Assembly (NCBI RefSeq): GCF_000934465.1
Contig: NZ_JXWY01000005.1
Span: 36,196 to 100,195, forward strand
Source: Staphylococcus microti
Lineage (GTDB): Bacteria > Bacillota > Bacilli > Staphylococcales > Staphylococcaceae
Length of the DNA stretch: 64,000 nt
Direction of reading: 5' to 3'
Part shown: positions 19,193-29,524 of the stretch, one piece after another
Numbering within the stretch: the first letter of the stretch is position 1
Layout of the letters: the number at the start of each line of letters is the position of its first letter
Translations under genes and position numbers: made by a program
The notes under the pieces: generated by a model
Seen by the model: the letters and a program-made list of their open reading frames with translations, nothing else
What the model was told of the DNA's origin: nothing
Databases searched by the model: none

Positions 19193-19232
19193 GAAAAAAT
19201 GCAGCGGCGTCCAACGACTTCCGCTACATTCT
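19193..19232 (-). terminator. Terminator of the EgtUV-like operon
   Basis: AATGCAGCGG (19198-19207) pairs with CCGCTACATT (19221-19230). On the minus strand a run of Ts follows. Confidence 0.8.
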
Positions 19233-19236
19233 CGTA

Positions 19237-20751
19237 TTAATCAATAATATGATGTTTTTTCAAATAGTCTTTGGCAACATCATAAGGACGTTCGCCTTTT
19301 TCAGCAACACGATAATTCATATCTTGCATTTCTTCATCTGTAATTTGACCTTCTAATTGATTCAACGCTTTCTCAATCTCTGGATGTTTATCAAGGAATG
19401 CTTGTTTAAACAAAGGTGCCCCTTGATAAGGCGGGAAGACATGTTGATCATCTTCTAACACGACCATATCATATTGCTTTAACTCAGCATCAGTTGAATA
19501 CGCATCAATTAAGTTAATTTCACCTTTTTCAACCGCTTGATAACGCAGCTTCGGTTCCATCGTTCTAACGTTACTAAAGTTCAAATCATACGTTGACTGC
19601 ACTTTAGGATAGCCATCTTGACGGTCATTAAATTCAAGTGTAAATCCCGGTTTAATTTCATTCTCTACACGTTTTAAGTCACTGATTGTTTTTAAATCAT
19701 GTGCTTCCGCGAACGATTTTTTCACCGCTAACGCATACGTGTTATTGTATTTCATCGGTTTGAGCAATGTCATATCAAACTTTGACTCTAAGCTTGAACG
19801 TGCTTGATTGTATACTTCGGTTTCTTCATTTGATTTTGGCGTTTCTTTCGTTAATTCACCTAACACTGTTCCTGTAAATTCTAAATAGCCATCAATTTCA
19901 TCTGCTTTTAATGCATTGAAAAGGAATGTTGTTTTACCCATCCCATCTTTCACATCAACGGTATAATCAGTTTCTTCTTCAATAATAAGCTTGTACATAT
20001 TCGTAATAATTGATGGTTCTGTTCCTAACTTACCAGCGAGTGTGATTTTATTATCTTTCTGTGCCAACATTGGTGCAAGTGTCACACTTAACATTACAAC
20101 AAGCACTGCTACTAATGTTACAAGCATTCTACGATAAGAGACGCGACTCAAAATACGTAATAATATGTCAAAAAGAATCGCAAGGACTGCTGCTGGAATT
20201 GCCCCAATTAAAATTAGTGATGTATTATTGCGGTCAATACCGAGCAAAATCAAGTCCCCGAGTCCACCTGCACCAATCAATGCTGCAAGTGTGGCTGTCC
20301 CGATAATTAAAACCATCGCTGTACGAATACCTGCCATAATAACTGGCATAGCAAGCGGGAGTTCGACACGTAACAGTCGACGTGCTGGTTTCATGCCTAT
20401 CCCTTTGGCCGCTTCAATTAATGAACCATCGACACCTACAATCCCCGTGTACGTATTGCGTAAGATAGGTAATAAAGCATAAATGACCAATGCGATTACA
20501 GCAGGTACTGTCCCAATGCCGAATAATGGAATCATCAACCCTAGCAATGCGAGTGATGGAATCGTTTGAAGGACTGCTGCAACGTTAATAATCGGTTCTG
20601 ATAATTTTGGTGTTTTCGTCAATAAAATTCCTAATGGCACGCCAATTAACACCGCAATGAGAAGTGCAATAAACGACAGTTCAATATGTTCCAGTAACGC
20701 TTCTAGCAATTCTCCTTTACGTTCAGCAAGTGTTGAAAGAAATGTAGTCAT
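19237..20751 (-). CDS. ABC importer permease fused to substrate-binding domain (OpuC/EgtU type)
   Basis: Fused protein of 504 residues. Residues 1-215 form a permease with about six helices and the EAA-like loop (AAKGIGMKPARRLLRVELPLA). Residues about 230-504 form an extracytoplasmic substrate-binding domain of the glycine betaine/choline class (KLGTEPSIITNMYK start). The layout matches OpuC-like osmoprotectant transporters and also EgtU of the ergothioneine importer EgtUV. The ligand cannot be assigned by eye. It overlaps the upstream ATPase gene by four bases, so the two are coupled. Confidence 0.85.
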   Translation of the reverse strand: MTTFLSTLAERKGELLEALLEHIELSFIALLIAVLIGVPLGILLTKTPKLSEPIINVAAVLQTIPSLALLGLMIPLFGIGTVPAVIALVIYALLPILRNTYTGIVGVDGSLIEAAKGIGMKPARRLLRVELPLAMPVIMAGIRTAMVLIIGTATLAALIGAGGLGDLILLGIDRNNTSLILIGAIPAAVLAILFDILLRILSRVSYRRMLVTLVAVLVVMLSVTLAPMLAQKDNKITLAGKLGTEPSIITNMYKLIIEEETDYTVDVKDGMGKTTFLFNALKADEIDGYLEFTGTVLGELTKETPKSNEETEVYNQARSSLESKFDMTLLKPMKYNNTYALAVKKSFAEAHDLKTISDLKRVENEIKPGFTLEFNDRQDGYPKVQSTYDLNFSNVRTMEPKLRYQAVEKGEINLIDAYSTDAELKQYDMVVLEDDQHVFPPYQGAPLFKQAFLDKHPEIEKALNQLEGQITDEEMQDMNYRVAEKGERPYDVAKDYLKKHHIID

Positions 20752-21707
20752 CGCACATCACCTGCTTTGCTTTGTGATAAAAAGCGGAAAATATCTTCAC
20801 GTGCTAAACGCCAACGTTGTGCATCTACTTCAACAATAACTGCTTCATGCGTAGCCAATTCACGATACACATCACTCACAGCATCTTCATGATGTACAAT
20901 CGGTAAGTGCATACCCACGTCATCTGACACACGTTCTCCAGCTAATTCAACAATTTTCCCAAGTGAGAAGTGGTTGAGTACCACTCCTGTTAAATTACCG
21001 ATAAATTCACGCACAAAATCATTTTTCGGATGTTTCACAAAATCATTTGGTGTTCCGATTTGTTCAACACGCCCTTGATTCAACAAGCAAATGCGGTCTC
21101 CTAATTTAAATGCTTCTTCAATATCGTGCGTTACAAATACAATTGTTTTATTTATTTTACTTTGTAATGCTATGAGATCATCTTGTAGCTTCTCTCTCGT
21201 AATAGGATCTAACGCACTAAATGGTTCGTCCATAAGAATAACGGGCGGATCTGCTGCGAGTGCACGAACAACCCCCACACGCTGCCGTTGACCACCTGAC
21301 AATTCACTCGGCATACGGTCACGGAATTGTTGCGGTTCGAGACCTACCATTTCTAACAATTCATCAACGCGTGAATCAATCGTTTGTTTATCCCACTTTT
21401 TCATAAGCGGCACTTGCGCAATATTATCTCGAATTGACATATGTGGGAATAGCGCAATTTGTTGTAATACATAGCCCATATCCCAACGCATCTCATACAC
21501 AGAGTAATCACTAATCGGTTGCCCTTTAAAATAAATATAGCCTTCAGACAAGTCAATCAAGCGATTAATCATCTTCATCGTCGTTGTCTTCCCCGAACCA
21601 GACGGCCCAATGAGAACAAAGAACTCCCCTTCTTTTATTTCTAAATTAACTTGGTCAACAACCGTTTTGTTGCCATATCGTTTGGATACATTTTCAAACT
21701 TTATCAT
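20748..21707 (-). CDS. ABC importer ATPase (OpuCA/EgtV type)
   Basis: ATP-binding subunit of 319 residues for the fused permease that follows. Walker A is GPSGSGKTT (about residue 34), the signature LSGGQRQRVGVVRALA, and Walker B VILMDEPFSALD. A C-terminal region of about 80 residues resembles the CBS-type regulatory part of OpuC ATPases. Ribosome site AAAAAGAGTGAGTTT precedes the ATG. First gene of a two-gene operon. Confidence 0.88.
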   Translation of the reverse strand: MIKFENVSKRYGNKTVVDQVNLEIKEGEFFVLIGPSGSGKTTTMKMINRLIDLSEGYIYFKGQPISDYSVYEMRWDMGYVLQQIALFPHMSIRDNIAQVPLMKKWDKQTIDSRVDELLEMVGLEPQQFRDRMPSELSGGQRQRVGVVRALAADPPVILMDEPFSALDPITREKLQDDLIALQSKINKTIVFVTHDIEEAFKLGDRICLLNQGRVEQIGTPNDFVKHPKNDFVREFIGNLTGVVLNHFSLGKIVELAGERVSDDVGMHLPIVHHEDAVSDVYRELATHEAVIVEVDAQRWRLAREDIFRFLSQSKAGDVR

Positions 21708-21837
21708 AAACTCACTCTTTTTATATTTTTTAACAGCTTATACGTATCAAGTACCCTACATACACAACTATTATCATTATTTAAACACATTTTCTAAAAA
21801 AATTAATCTAATTTGATTGGGTAGTGCGTGATATAAA

Positions 21838-21899
21838 GTAAAAACACTGGTATGATACGAAGTCAGTTGGTTGGACTTGTAATATTACCAGTGTTTTAT
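21838..21899 (-). terminator. Terminator of polymerase fusion gene
   Basis: AAAACACTGGTA (21841-21852) pairs with TACCAGTGTTTTA (21886-21898) across a 33-base loop. Confidence 0.7.
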
Positions 21900-21948
21900 A
21901 TTAGTTTTTTCAATTTACAAAAGGTGCTATCGACACGCACCTATCCTA

Positions 21949-24705
21949 TTAAAGTTTTTCAATAAAGTCTAAAATTGTTTTGCTGTTATCGTCTTGGTAA
22001 GCGTACTCTAAATAATACGCTATATTTTTTAATACTGTGTCAGATACTGTAAATCCACGCTCAATATTATTTTTGATTTCTTGAACTGTTTCTTCAATCG
22101 TACTAACAGACTTACCAAGTTCGTTCTTTTCAAAATCCAAGTACCCTTTTTTGTAATGTTTTTTATAAAAATCATCTATATCAAATTGTGTGAACAATAC
22201 AGGCTTTTTCATAAATAAAACATCGAAAAATACTGAAGAATAATCTGTAATTAGCATGTCACACTCAATCAACAAGTCTTGTACATTTTTTTCTTTTGGA
22301 ACAATTTCAATTTTGTCTGATTGTGGTTGATCAAAATATTCAAGTAGATCCCTCATCTCATAGTGCGGGAAAAATTTCAACTTAATATTTTGTTCTTCAA
22401 GTGCTTGGATCATCTCTTTATTATTTATTAAATCATTATAGAAATGATAATAATCTGACGCTAGGAACTTAGTAGGGTCTAGTTTAAAATCCTCACCCTT
22501 TCTGTCATAAGAAAGAGGTGCTAACCCTTTACGCCAAGTTGGCATTAATAGTATTGTTCTTTCTTGACTCTGATCAAACTGAATAGCCTCATTAGAACGA
22601 ATATTCTCTTTTAATCGCTGATATCTCGAAAATCCTGATGGAATCAGTTGATTATCGTTGTAATATGCATTGCGTTTAAGTAACGCTTCTTCTGATTTAT
22701 TCGTAATCACGATGCCTTCAAATCCGATACGATAATTTGAAATAGCTTGCACTACATTATTATAAGTTACACCGTGTTGAAGAAAGACACGATTGTAGTG
22801 AATTAAATCTCCAAACAGGCGATAGAACTCTGGTTTGGAATAGGCTGATGGGCGCATATAGGAATCTGGATCATAAGAATTCACTAACGTATCCGCTGAC
22901 AATAAATACAAAAAGTGTCTGATGGAGTCTTTTGGGATGACCTTACCATACTTTTGCGCTTCTTGATACGCTTCAGACTGCCCATCCGCTAAATAATAAT
23001 AATTTTTCTTCTTGTTAGGTTGTGTATTTACATATTTAAAAAATGCCGCACTATTATCTTGGAATGTATCTGGTCGTTCAGCAACAAGTACAATGTTTTT
23101 CTTTTTTAATGCCCAATTTGTCGCATGATGCATAAGTCGCAACTTACCACCGACACGAAGTTTTGAATGATCCATAATTTTGTTCTTTTCATGAATCAGT
23201 TTTTCTTTCAATGATGCATTAGTAATCAATTTAACTGTACGGTTCGGTAGTACATCAAGTGATATTTGACGATCTACTTTCCCTTTAAATCGATGGAATA
23301 AACCGTGTGCTAACGTTGCGATATGTTTGCGTTCTTGTGTTGCCTCTTCAATAATACAAACGGCTATTTCAAAGCTATTTTGCGATTTATTAATAAGCGC
23401 TTTCGGAATGCTGACTTTTATGCCACAATTCGAATCTTCTTCTTGCTTCAAATAAGGTGAGTCTAGTTTGTTAAACTTTTGAATTGGGAATTCCATCGTC
23501 TTATCTTCTATATCCTTCAGCTGAAGTACTAATGGGTTTTGAAGACGATAATCAATAATTGCATTGTTTGAAAGTATTTCCCCAATTAACTCAATTTCAT
23601 CATCACGTGCAATCAATCTTTCAATAGACGCATACAAATGAACTGAGTTAATTTCTGGTATTTCAAAATGTTTAGGTGACGTTAAAACACCATCACGAAT
23701 AATGATTTGATTTACAATTAACTGCGGATTAACGAATAACGCTTCATCATTCGTAACTAATGCATAATAAATTGTTTTTATCACGCGATGATTACTAAGA
23801 TTTTCCAGCAACTTATAACTGATATTTTGGTAAATCGGTTGAATTTGTTTAAAGATATTTGCTTTTGCCAAATCGTCAAACACAATCTCATCATTTAAAA
23901 AGATATTATTTAAATATCCATGAAATGTTTTATAGATGAATTTCTCAACCGCAAATTTAATCTGGTAAACTTTCTGACCTTCTACAAACGGTGTATAAAG
24001 TGATTTTATCAGTTCAATATAATCATAATAGTTCTTTTCTTTAGTAAACACTGAATCCATGATAGATGTCCCATTATCACGTTGTCTGTATAAATAAATG
24101 GTTTCATCCAATAGACCAATGCGTTTAGAATCTATCATTAATGGGATAATTGCGAAGGCATCTTCAAAATGACGCCCAACAGGGAATAATTCTGTTTTAT
24201 CGCGCAAAATTTCTGTTTTGAATATTTTGTTGCATGCTGATGGGTTTCTTAACAGATCTTCTCCGCCAACTGTTAAGTCAATCACTACATTGCCATTGCC
24301 ATAATATTTTTTCCACTCGTATTTAGGCGTTTCGGTAGGAAAAGTCACTAGATCTCCTACGACAATATCTAAATTATTTTCTTCAGCAAAATCATAAAGA
24401 TGCTCACACGCCTGAGGGGTATACATATCGTCAGAGTCTAAAAACATCGTATACTTACTTTCTACGTACTGTAGACCATGATTGCGAGCAGAAGACAATC
24501 CACCGTTCTCCTTAAGATAATATGAAATATTGGAATACTTTTTGGCATAGTCTTTCGCAATATCTGTACTACCATCTTGACTGCCATCATCTATTAGTAA
24601 GATATCAAGATCTTGAAAAATAGTTTGAGCGATCAATGACTCAATAGCTTCTGCTAAATAATCTTCCACATTGTATATTGGCACTATAATAGATATTTTG
24701 CTCAT
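21949..24705 (-). CDS. Bifunctional GT2 glycosyltransferase / CDP-glycerol glycerophosphotransferase
   Basis: Large enzyme of 918 residues. Residues 1-about 230 are a family 2 glycosyltransferase (IIVPIYNVEDYL, LLIDDGSQDGSTD, MFLDSDDMYTP). A linker region of unknown fold follows. Residues about 540-910 are a CDP-glycerol:poly(glycerophosphate) transferase domain (VFLQHGVTYNN, LLMPTWRKGL, FFPHYEMRDLL, MLITDYSSVFFDVLF). This two-domain design builds teichoic acid- or capsule-like polymers at the inner membrane face. The gene stands alone, far from a tag/tar cluster. A second, differently built polymerase is at 49037-51349. Confidence 0.85.
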   Translation of the reverse strand: MSKISIIVPIYNVEDYLAEAIESLIAQTIFQDLDILLIDDGSQDGSTDIAKDYAKKYSNISYYLKENGGLSSARNHGLQYVESKYTMFLDSDDMYTPQACEHLYDFAEENNLDIVVGDLVTFPTETPKYEWKKYYGNGNVVIDLTVGGEDLLRNPSACNKIFKTEILRDKTELFPVGRHFEDAFAIIPLMIDSKRIGLLDETIYLYRQRDNGTSIMDSVFTKEKNYYDYIELIKSLYTPFVEGQKVYQIKFAVEKFIYKTFHGYLNNIFLNDEIVFDDLAKANIFKQIQPIYQNISYKLLENLSNHRVIKTIYYALVTNDEALFVNPQLIVNQIIIRDGVLTSPKHFEIPEINSVHLYASIERLIARDDEIELIGEILSNNAIIDYRLQNPLVLQLKDIEDKTMEFPIQKFNKLDSPYLKQEEDSNCGIKVSIPKALINKSQNSFEIAVCIIEEATQERKHIATLAHGLFHRFKGKVDRQISLDVLPNRTVKLITNASLKEKLIHEKNKIMDHSKLRVGGKLRLMHHATNWALKKKNIVLVAERPDTFQDNSAAFFKYVNTQPNKKKNYYYLADGQSEAYQEAQKYGKVIPKDSIRHFLYLLSADTLVNSYDPDSYMRPSAYSKPEFYRLFGDLIHYNRVFLQHGVTYNNVVQAISNYRIGFEGIVITNKSEEALLKRNAYYNDNQLIPSGFSRYQRLKENIRSNEAIQFDQSQERTILLMPTWRKGLAPLSYDRKGEDFKLDPTKFLASDYYHFYNDLINNKEMIQALEEQNIKLKFFPHYEMRDLLEYFDQPQSDKIEIVPKEKNVQDLLIECDMLITDYSSVFFDVLFMKKPVLFTQFDIDDFYKKHYKKGYLDFEKNELGKSVSTIEETVQEIKNNIERGFTVSDTVLKNIAYYLEYAYQDDNSKTILDFIEKL

Positions 24706-24853
24706 TTGTTAAATCTCCTAACCTTTATGATCATTCCATTTATTTCTATACAATACTACTTCATTTTAAAATTGATAGTATGGATAAGCAACTAATTTTG
24801 TGAATTTGTTCTCGTTATCCAATGCTAACTTTTCGTTTTAAATCATCAACCTT

Positions 24854-26626
24854 TTATATCTTATACGCTTGTATCGCTTCTAAAAAGACTGGGCAGTAAT
24901 GTTTAAGTTTATAACTGCCGACGCCTTCTATATGAATCATTTCTTGCTTAGTCATTGGTTTACGCTTCGCAAATTCTTCTAATGTATAATCTGAGAATAC
25001 ATTGACAGGTGGGACATTCAATTGTTCACTTAATCGTTGACGTACAGCTACTAAACTTTCTAACAGTTTACGGTCTACACCTTCAACTGTGTTAATTTTA
25101 ACGGTCTCTTTAGACTTGCGACGGAATGGTGTTGTGTATACGTGTTCCGCTTCTTTTAATATTTTTTTCACGGTATCATCGCACAATAAAATATCGTCTT
25201 GCGCATTCAAATACCCTTTAAAGCGCAATTCATCAATTAAATGATGCAGTTCACCCGTCGTATAATTTTTCATAATGCCATATGTAGAGACTTCCGCAAA
25301 ACCTTGGTGTTGAATATAATCCGACTGTTCCCCGCGTAATACTTGAATGACTGTCTGGTATGTTTCACGTTGTCCCAGACGTGCCACACAGCTAATAATT
25401 TTCTTCGCCTCTTGTGTCATATCATACGTTTTATTTTTAGCGATACAATTACTACATTGTCCACATTCTTCAAGACGTTCATTCGGTTCAAAATAATGAA
25501 CGAGTGTTGCTTCTAAACATTTTTTCGTCTTCGTATAATGAATCATCTTCGTCAGTTTTTCGCCCATCTTATCTTGATAGTCTTCATCTGCTTTCGATGA
25601 CGTAATAAAATATTCGTGCAAGCCAATATCACGCTCACTGAATAACAAAATACAGTCACTTTCTAAGCCGTCACGACCCGCACGACCCGCTTCTTGATAA
25701 TAAGACTCCAAATCACCCGGCATATTGTAATGAATCACAAAACGTACGTTGGACTTATCTATCCCCATACCGAACGCATTCGTTGCAACAACAACGCGTG
25801 TACGATCATATAGAAAGTCATTTTGTGCTGCTTCTCTTTCTTTTGCCGAACGTCCTGCGTGATAATACGTTGCCGACACACCAGCATCTTCCAACGCATG
25901 GTATAGCGCCTCTACTTGTTTCCGTGTGGCACAATACACAACACCCGAGGCTTGTGCATGTTTTTTAATATAATCAATCACAAATTTTTCGCGCTGATAT
26001 GTCGGGTTGACATCAAATATCAAGTTGCGTCGTTTAATACTTGTTTTAACAACGTAATTCGTATGAATGTGTAATCGTTGCATAATGTCCTGTTGTACTT
26101 CCGTCGTTGCCGTTGCTGTAAGTGCTACAATCGCAAACTGCTGTGGCAATGTGAGCACTGTATTAATGACGGCTTGATAACTCGGACGAAAGTCATGCCC
26201 CCATTTAGAAATACAATGTGCCTCGTCAAATGCGACAAGTGCCAGACGTATGCGACGTAACAATGCAACAAAACGCTGTTGTTCCAATCGTTCAGGTGCA
26301 ACGTATAAAAACTTAATCGCTCCCGCTCGTAACTGAGCCTCAATCTCTTGTTGTTCTTTGACACTTTGACTGCTGTTCAAATACGCAGCTGAAATCCCCA
26401 TCGCCTTGAGCTGATCGACTTGGTCTTTCATCAGTGAAATCAATGGACTAATAACAAGCGTCGTTCCTGATAGTTTAAGTCCTGGCACTTGATAACAAAG
26501 AGACTTACCGCCACCTGTTGGTAAAACACCTAATGTATGATGGTTGTCCAAGACATATTCAATAATCTCTCGCTGTCCTGGTCTGAACTGTTGGTATCCA
26601 AAATAATGCGATAATATCTCTTCCAT
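24854..26626 (-). CDS. recQ: ATP-dependent DNA helicase RecQ
   Basis: 3'-5' DNA helicase of 590 residues acting in recombination and replication-fork repair. Order of parts: motif I GVLPTGGGKSLCYQ, DEAH box AFDEAHCISKWGHDF, helicase C motif VI YYQEAGRAGRDG, a zinc-binding RQC region with four cysteines around CGQCSNC, and an HRDC domain at the C terminus (KQEMIHIEGVGSYKLKHY). Complete and of usual length. It starts 10 bases after the ABC-F gene stops, so probably co-transcribed. Confidence 0.93.
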   Translation of the reverse strand: MEEILSHYFGYQQFRPGQREIIEYVLDNHHTLGVLPTGGGKSLCYQVPGLKLSGTTLVISPLISLMKDQVDQLKAMGISAAYLNSSQSVKEQQEIEAQLRAGAIKFLYVAPERLEQQRFVALLRRIRLALVAFDEAHCISKWGHDFRPSYQAVINTVLTLPQQFAIVALTATATTEVQQDIMQRLHIHTNYVVKTSIKRRNLIFDVNPTYQREKFVIDYIKKHAQASGVVYCATRKQVEALYHALEDAGVSATYYHAGRSAKEREAAQNDFLYDRTRVVVATNAFGMGIDKSNVRFVIHYNMPGDLESYYQEAGRAGRDGLESDCILLFSERDIGLHEYFITSSKADEDYQDKMGEKLTKMIHYTKTKKCLEATLVHYFEPNERLEECGQCSNCIAKNKTYDMTQEAKKIISCVARLGQRETYQTVIQVLRGEQSDYIQHQGFAEVSTYGIMKNYTTGELHHLIDELRFKGYLNAQDDILLCDDTVKKILKEAEHVYTTPFRRKSKETVKINTVEGVDRKLLESLVAVRQRLSEQLNVPPVNVFSDYTLEEFAKRKPMTKQEMIHIEGVGSYKLKHYCPVFLEAIQAYKI

Positions 26627-26636
26627 GCTATCCCTC

Positions 26637-28511
26637 TTATTGTTCTAAAATTTCTTCTAGTTCACTCCAACGTGTGATGTCCGTTTCATATTGCGCTTCA
26701 AGCGCTGTACGCTCTTCATTTAACGTATGAATTGCCCCGTAATCCGCCTGAGCTGCAATCATTTCTTCATCTATTTCAGCTAAGCGTGTTTCCGCTTCAT
26801 CAATTCGCGTCAGTAACATTTCATACTCACGCTTCTCTTTGTATGACAAGCCACGCTTTTTAGGTTTTTTATTTGTAACTACAGTTGGCTTTTCTTGTGC
26901 GACTACAACAGCTTCTTGTTCTTTTTTATGTGCTAAATAATCTTCAAAACGTCCTAAAATCATATCGACTTGCCCATCATGTATGTACCAATAGCAATCG
27001 ACCACTTTGTCTAAGAAATAACGGTCATGACTTACTGTAATCACCGTGCCACCAAATGTCTGAATATAATCCTCTAAAATCGTCAATGTTTCCGTATCCA
27101 AATCATTCGTCGGTTCGTCTAACAAGAGTACATTCGGTTGATGCACGAGTAAACGCAATAAATACAACCGTTTTTGTTCGCCACCTGATAACTTATATAC
27201 TTTTTTACCATGTGTTTGCGTTGGGAATAAAAATTGTTCTAATAACTGTGTTACCGAAACAGTTGTGCCGTCTTTTTGTTTCGCCACTTCTTGTTCTTCA
27301 CGTAAAAAGTCAATCATACGAATATCACGATTCAAACGTTCATCCGTTTGTTTGAAGTATGCGATTTTAACGGTTTGTCCCACCTTCATCACACCACTAT
27401 AATCCGTATCTTCTCCGGCCAGTATATTTAATAACGTTGTTTTTCCCGCACCATTCGTTCCGACGATACCAATTTGCGTTCCTTTTTGAATAATCATCGT
27501 CAAGTTTTCAAAAAGTGTCCGACCATTAATCGTTTTACCGACACCTTCCAACTCAAAAACTTGTTTACCGAGCCTCGAATGTGCCAAGTTCAACGTACCT
27601 TTTTCTTGTGTTTGATGTGACTTCACTTGTTGTTCAAGTGTTTTAAAACGATCTTGGCGTGCTTGTTGTTTCGTTGTGCGTGCTTTAACGCCTGCACGCA
27701 TCCATGCCAACTCCTGTTTAAACAATGCACGTTGCTTCGTTTGTTGACGTGCCACAACCTCTTCTTGTTCCGCACGCATCGCAATATACGCTTCGTAGTT
27801 GCCTGGATAAGACGTTAGTTTTCCATGCTTTAATTCCACAATGCGTGTCGACACTTCATTTAAAAAATAACGATCATGCGTGACACATACAACTGCCTTT
27901 GGATATGATTTTACAAAGTTAATCAGCCAATGAATCGATTCAAAATCTAAATGGTTCGTTGGTTCATCGAGCAACAACAAATCCGGCTGTTCAATCAACG
28001 TTCGTGCCAATACAACACGTTTTTGCTGACCACCAGACAGCTCACCAATTCGTTTCGTCGTATCATGAATACCTAATTTGGATAAAATCGTCTTAATCTC
28101 CGCACTATAATCCCATGCGGCTAACATATCCATCGCGGCTTGTGCTGCCATCATCTCTTCTAACGCTTGATCCGTTTGTTGTTCCGCATACGTTGCAGTC
28201 GCAAGTTCATAGCGTTTAATCGCACGTAATGTCTCTGTATCCGCACTGTACACCACATCATAAACTGTCATCGCTTCATCTAAAAATTGTTGTTGGGACG
28301 CATAACGAATACGATATTGTTTCGGATGTGTCACTTCACCATCAAAATCTTCATCCATACCTGCAATCACTTTAAGTAATGAACTTTTTCCAGTCCCATT
28401 GATTCCGACTAAACCAATGCGTTCTTTATCGGAAACTGCAAATTCTAAATCATCAAAGATCACTTTATCCGCGAATGATTTGTTCAGGTGTTCAATTTTA
28501 TACGCTGCCAT
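26637..28511 (-). CDS. ABC-F family ATPase (Uup-like)
   Basis: Soluble protein of 624 residues with two ABC domains and no membrane part, the ABC-F design acting on ribosomes. Walker A motifs are GINGTGKSS and GTNGAGKTT; signatures LSGGQQKRV and LSGGEQKRL. The inter-domain linker is Arg/Lys/Gln rich. A C-terminal coiled coil (about residues 555-620) is typical of the Uup branch. No sign of an antibiotic-resistance subtype. ATG 28511 has AAAAGGAAG 8 bases upstream; a TTG at 28514 is a less likely start. Confidence 0.87.
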   Translation of the reverse strand: MAAYKIEHLNKSFADKVIFDDLEFAVSDKERIGLVGINGTGKSSLLKVIAGMDEDFDGEVTHPKQYRIRYASQQQFLDEAMTVYDVVYSADTETLRAIKRYELATATYAEQQTDQALEEMMAAQAAMDMLAAWDYSAEIKTILSKLGIHDTTKRIGELSGGQQKRVVLARTLIEQPDLLLLDEPTNHLDFESIHWLINFVKSYPKAVVCVTHDRYFLNEVSTRIVELKHGKLTSYPGNYEAYIAMRAEQEEVVARQQTKQRALFKQELAWMRAGVKARTTKQQARQDRFKTLEQQVKSHQTQEKGTLNLAHSRLGKQVFELEGVGKTINGRTLFENLTMIIQKGTQIGIVGTNGAGKTTLLNILAGEDTDYSGVMKVGQTVKIAYFKQTDERLNRDIRMIDFLREEQEVAKQKDGTTVSVTQLLEQFLFPTQTHGKKVYKLSGGEQKRLYLLRLLVHQPNVLLLDEPTNDLDTETLTILEDYIQTFGGTVITVSHDRYFLDKVVDCYWYIHDGQVDMILGRFEDYLAHKKEQEAVVVAQEKPTVVTNKKPKKRGLSYKEKREYEMLLTRIDEAETRLAEIDEEMIAAQADYGAIHTLNEERTALEAQYETDITRWSELEEILEQ

Positions 28512-28624
28512 CAAACATACTTCCTTTTATCTTATAGATTTACTCAAATATATCTGTTAATCTTAAATCAGTTCTATCTATTATACCGTTTTTTCTATTC
28601 AAATGATACAAGGAGACCTGTTCT

Positions 28625-29440
28625 ATGTTAGACTACATTGCACATATTCCGCCTTTCATACAAGCGCTCATAGCCGGGCTCATTACATGGCTATTAACCG
28701 CTTTAGGGGCGGCAACTGTGTTTCTATTTAAAACTGTCAATAATAAAATATTAAGTGTGATGCAAGGCTTTGCTGCTGGTATTATGATTGCCGCAAGTTT
28801 CTGGTCATTGCTACAACCTGCTATCGAAAGTAGTTCAGACAGTGCAATGCCTTGGCTACCTGCCGCAATCGGCTTCTTGCTCGGTGGCGTATTTATTCGT
28901 TCTTTAGACTATGTGATTCCACACATGCATCGCAATGCACAAGATACTTCTCAACAAGTAGAAGGTGTAGAAACAGGTCTGAGTAAAAATACGTTACTGC
29001 TCCTTGCCATTACATTGCACAACATACCAGAAGGGCTCGCAATCGGTGTCGCATTTGGTGGTGTTGCAACGGGTAATGAACATGCCACATTATTAGGCGC
29101 ACTCGGTTTAGCAATTGGGATCGGTATTCAAAACATTCCTGAAGGTGCCGCATTATCATTACCTATTCACGCAGCAGGACAGTCACGTTGGAAATCTTTC
29201 AACTATGGCCAAGCTTCTGCATTAGTTGAACCTGTTTTTGCGACAATCGGTGCAGCAGCTGTCTTAATCGTGACACCTATTTTGCCGTACGCACTCGCTT
29301 TTGCAGCTGGTGCTATGATTTTTGTTGTCGTTGAAGAACTCATTCCCGACTCACAATCAGGTAAAAACACTGACCTTGCAACATTAAGCTTAATGCTTGG
29401 CTTTACCATTATGATGATTTTAGATGTGGCATTAGGCTAA
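28625..29440 (+). CDS. ZIP-family metal transporter (GufA type)
   Basis: Membrane protein of 271 residues with about eight helices. The two ZIP metal-site helices are clear: HNIPEGLAIGVAFGG and QNIPEGAALSLP, with the Glu in VVEELIPDS downstream. It probably carries zinc or another divalent cation. The inter-helix loop HMHRNAQD is histidine-bearing but short. AAGGAGACCTGTTCT precedes the ATG. It is divergent from the ABC-F gene and has its own terminator. No Zur box was recognised upstream. Confidence 0.85.
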   Translation: MLDYIAHIPPFIQALIAGLITWLLTALGAATVFLFKTVNNKILSVMQGFAAGIMIAASFWSLLQPAIESSSDSAMPWLPAAIGFLLGGVFIRSLDYVIPHMHRNAQDTSQQVEGVETGLSKNTLLLLAITLHNIPEGLAIGVAFGGVATGNEHATLLGALGLAIGIGIQNIPEGAALSLPIHAAGQSRWKSFNYGQASALVEPVFATIGAAAVLIVTPILPYALAFAAGAMIFVVVEELIPDSQSGKNTDLATLSLMLGFTIMMILDVALG

Positions 29441-29469
29441 AACTTGCACACACCTCTAACTAGAAATAC

Positions 29470-29519
29470 GAAAAGCGACTGGCTTGGCACATCTCGTGCT
29501 AACCAGTCGCTTATTTTTA
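29470..29519. terminator. Bidirectional terminator ZIP gene / ltaS
   Basis: AAGCGACTGG pairs with CCAGTCGCTT between convergent genes, with T-rich sequence following. Confidence 0.85.
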
Positions 29520-29524
29520 TGGTT

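Noticed and set aside
21769-21785. Fur-like ATTATCATTATT upstream of the importer ATPase gene
   Set aside because: No full inverted repeat; not enough to claim iron control.
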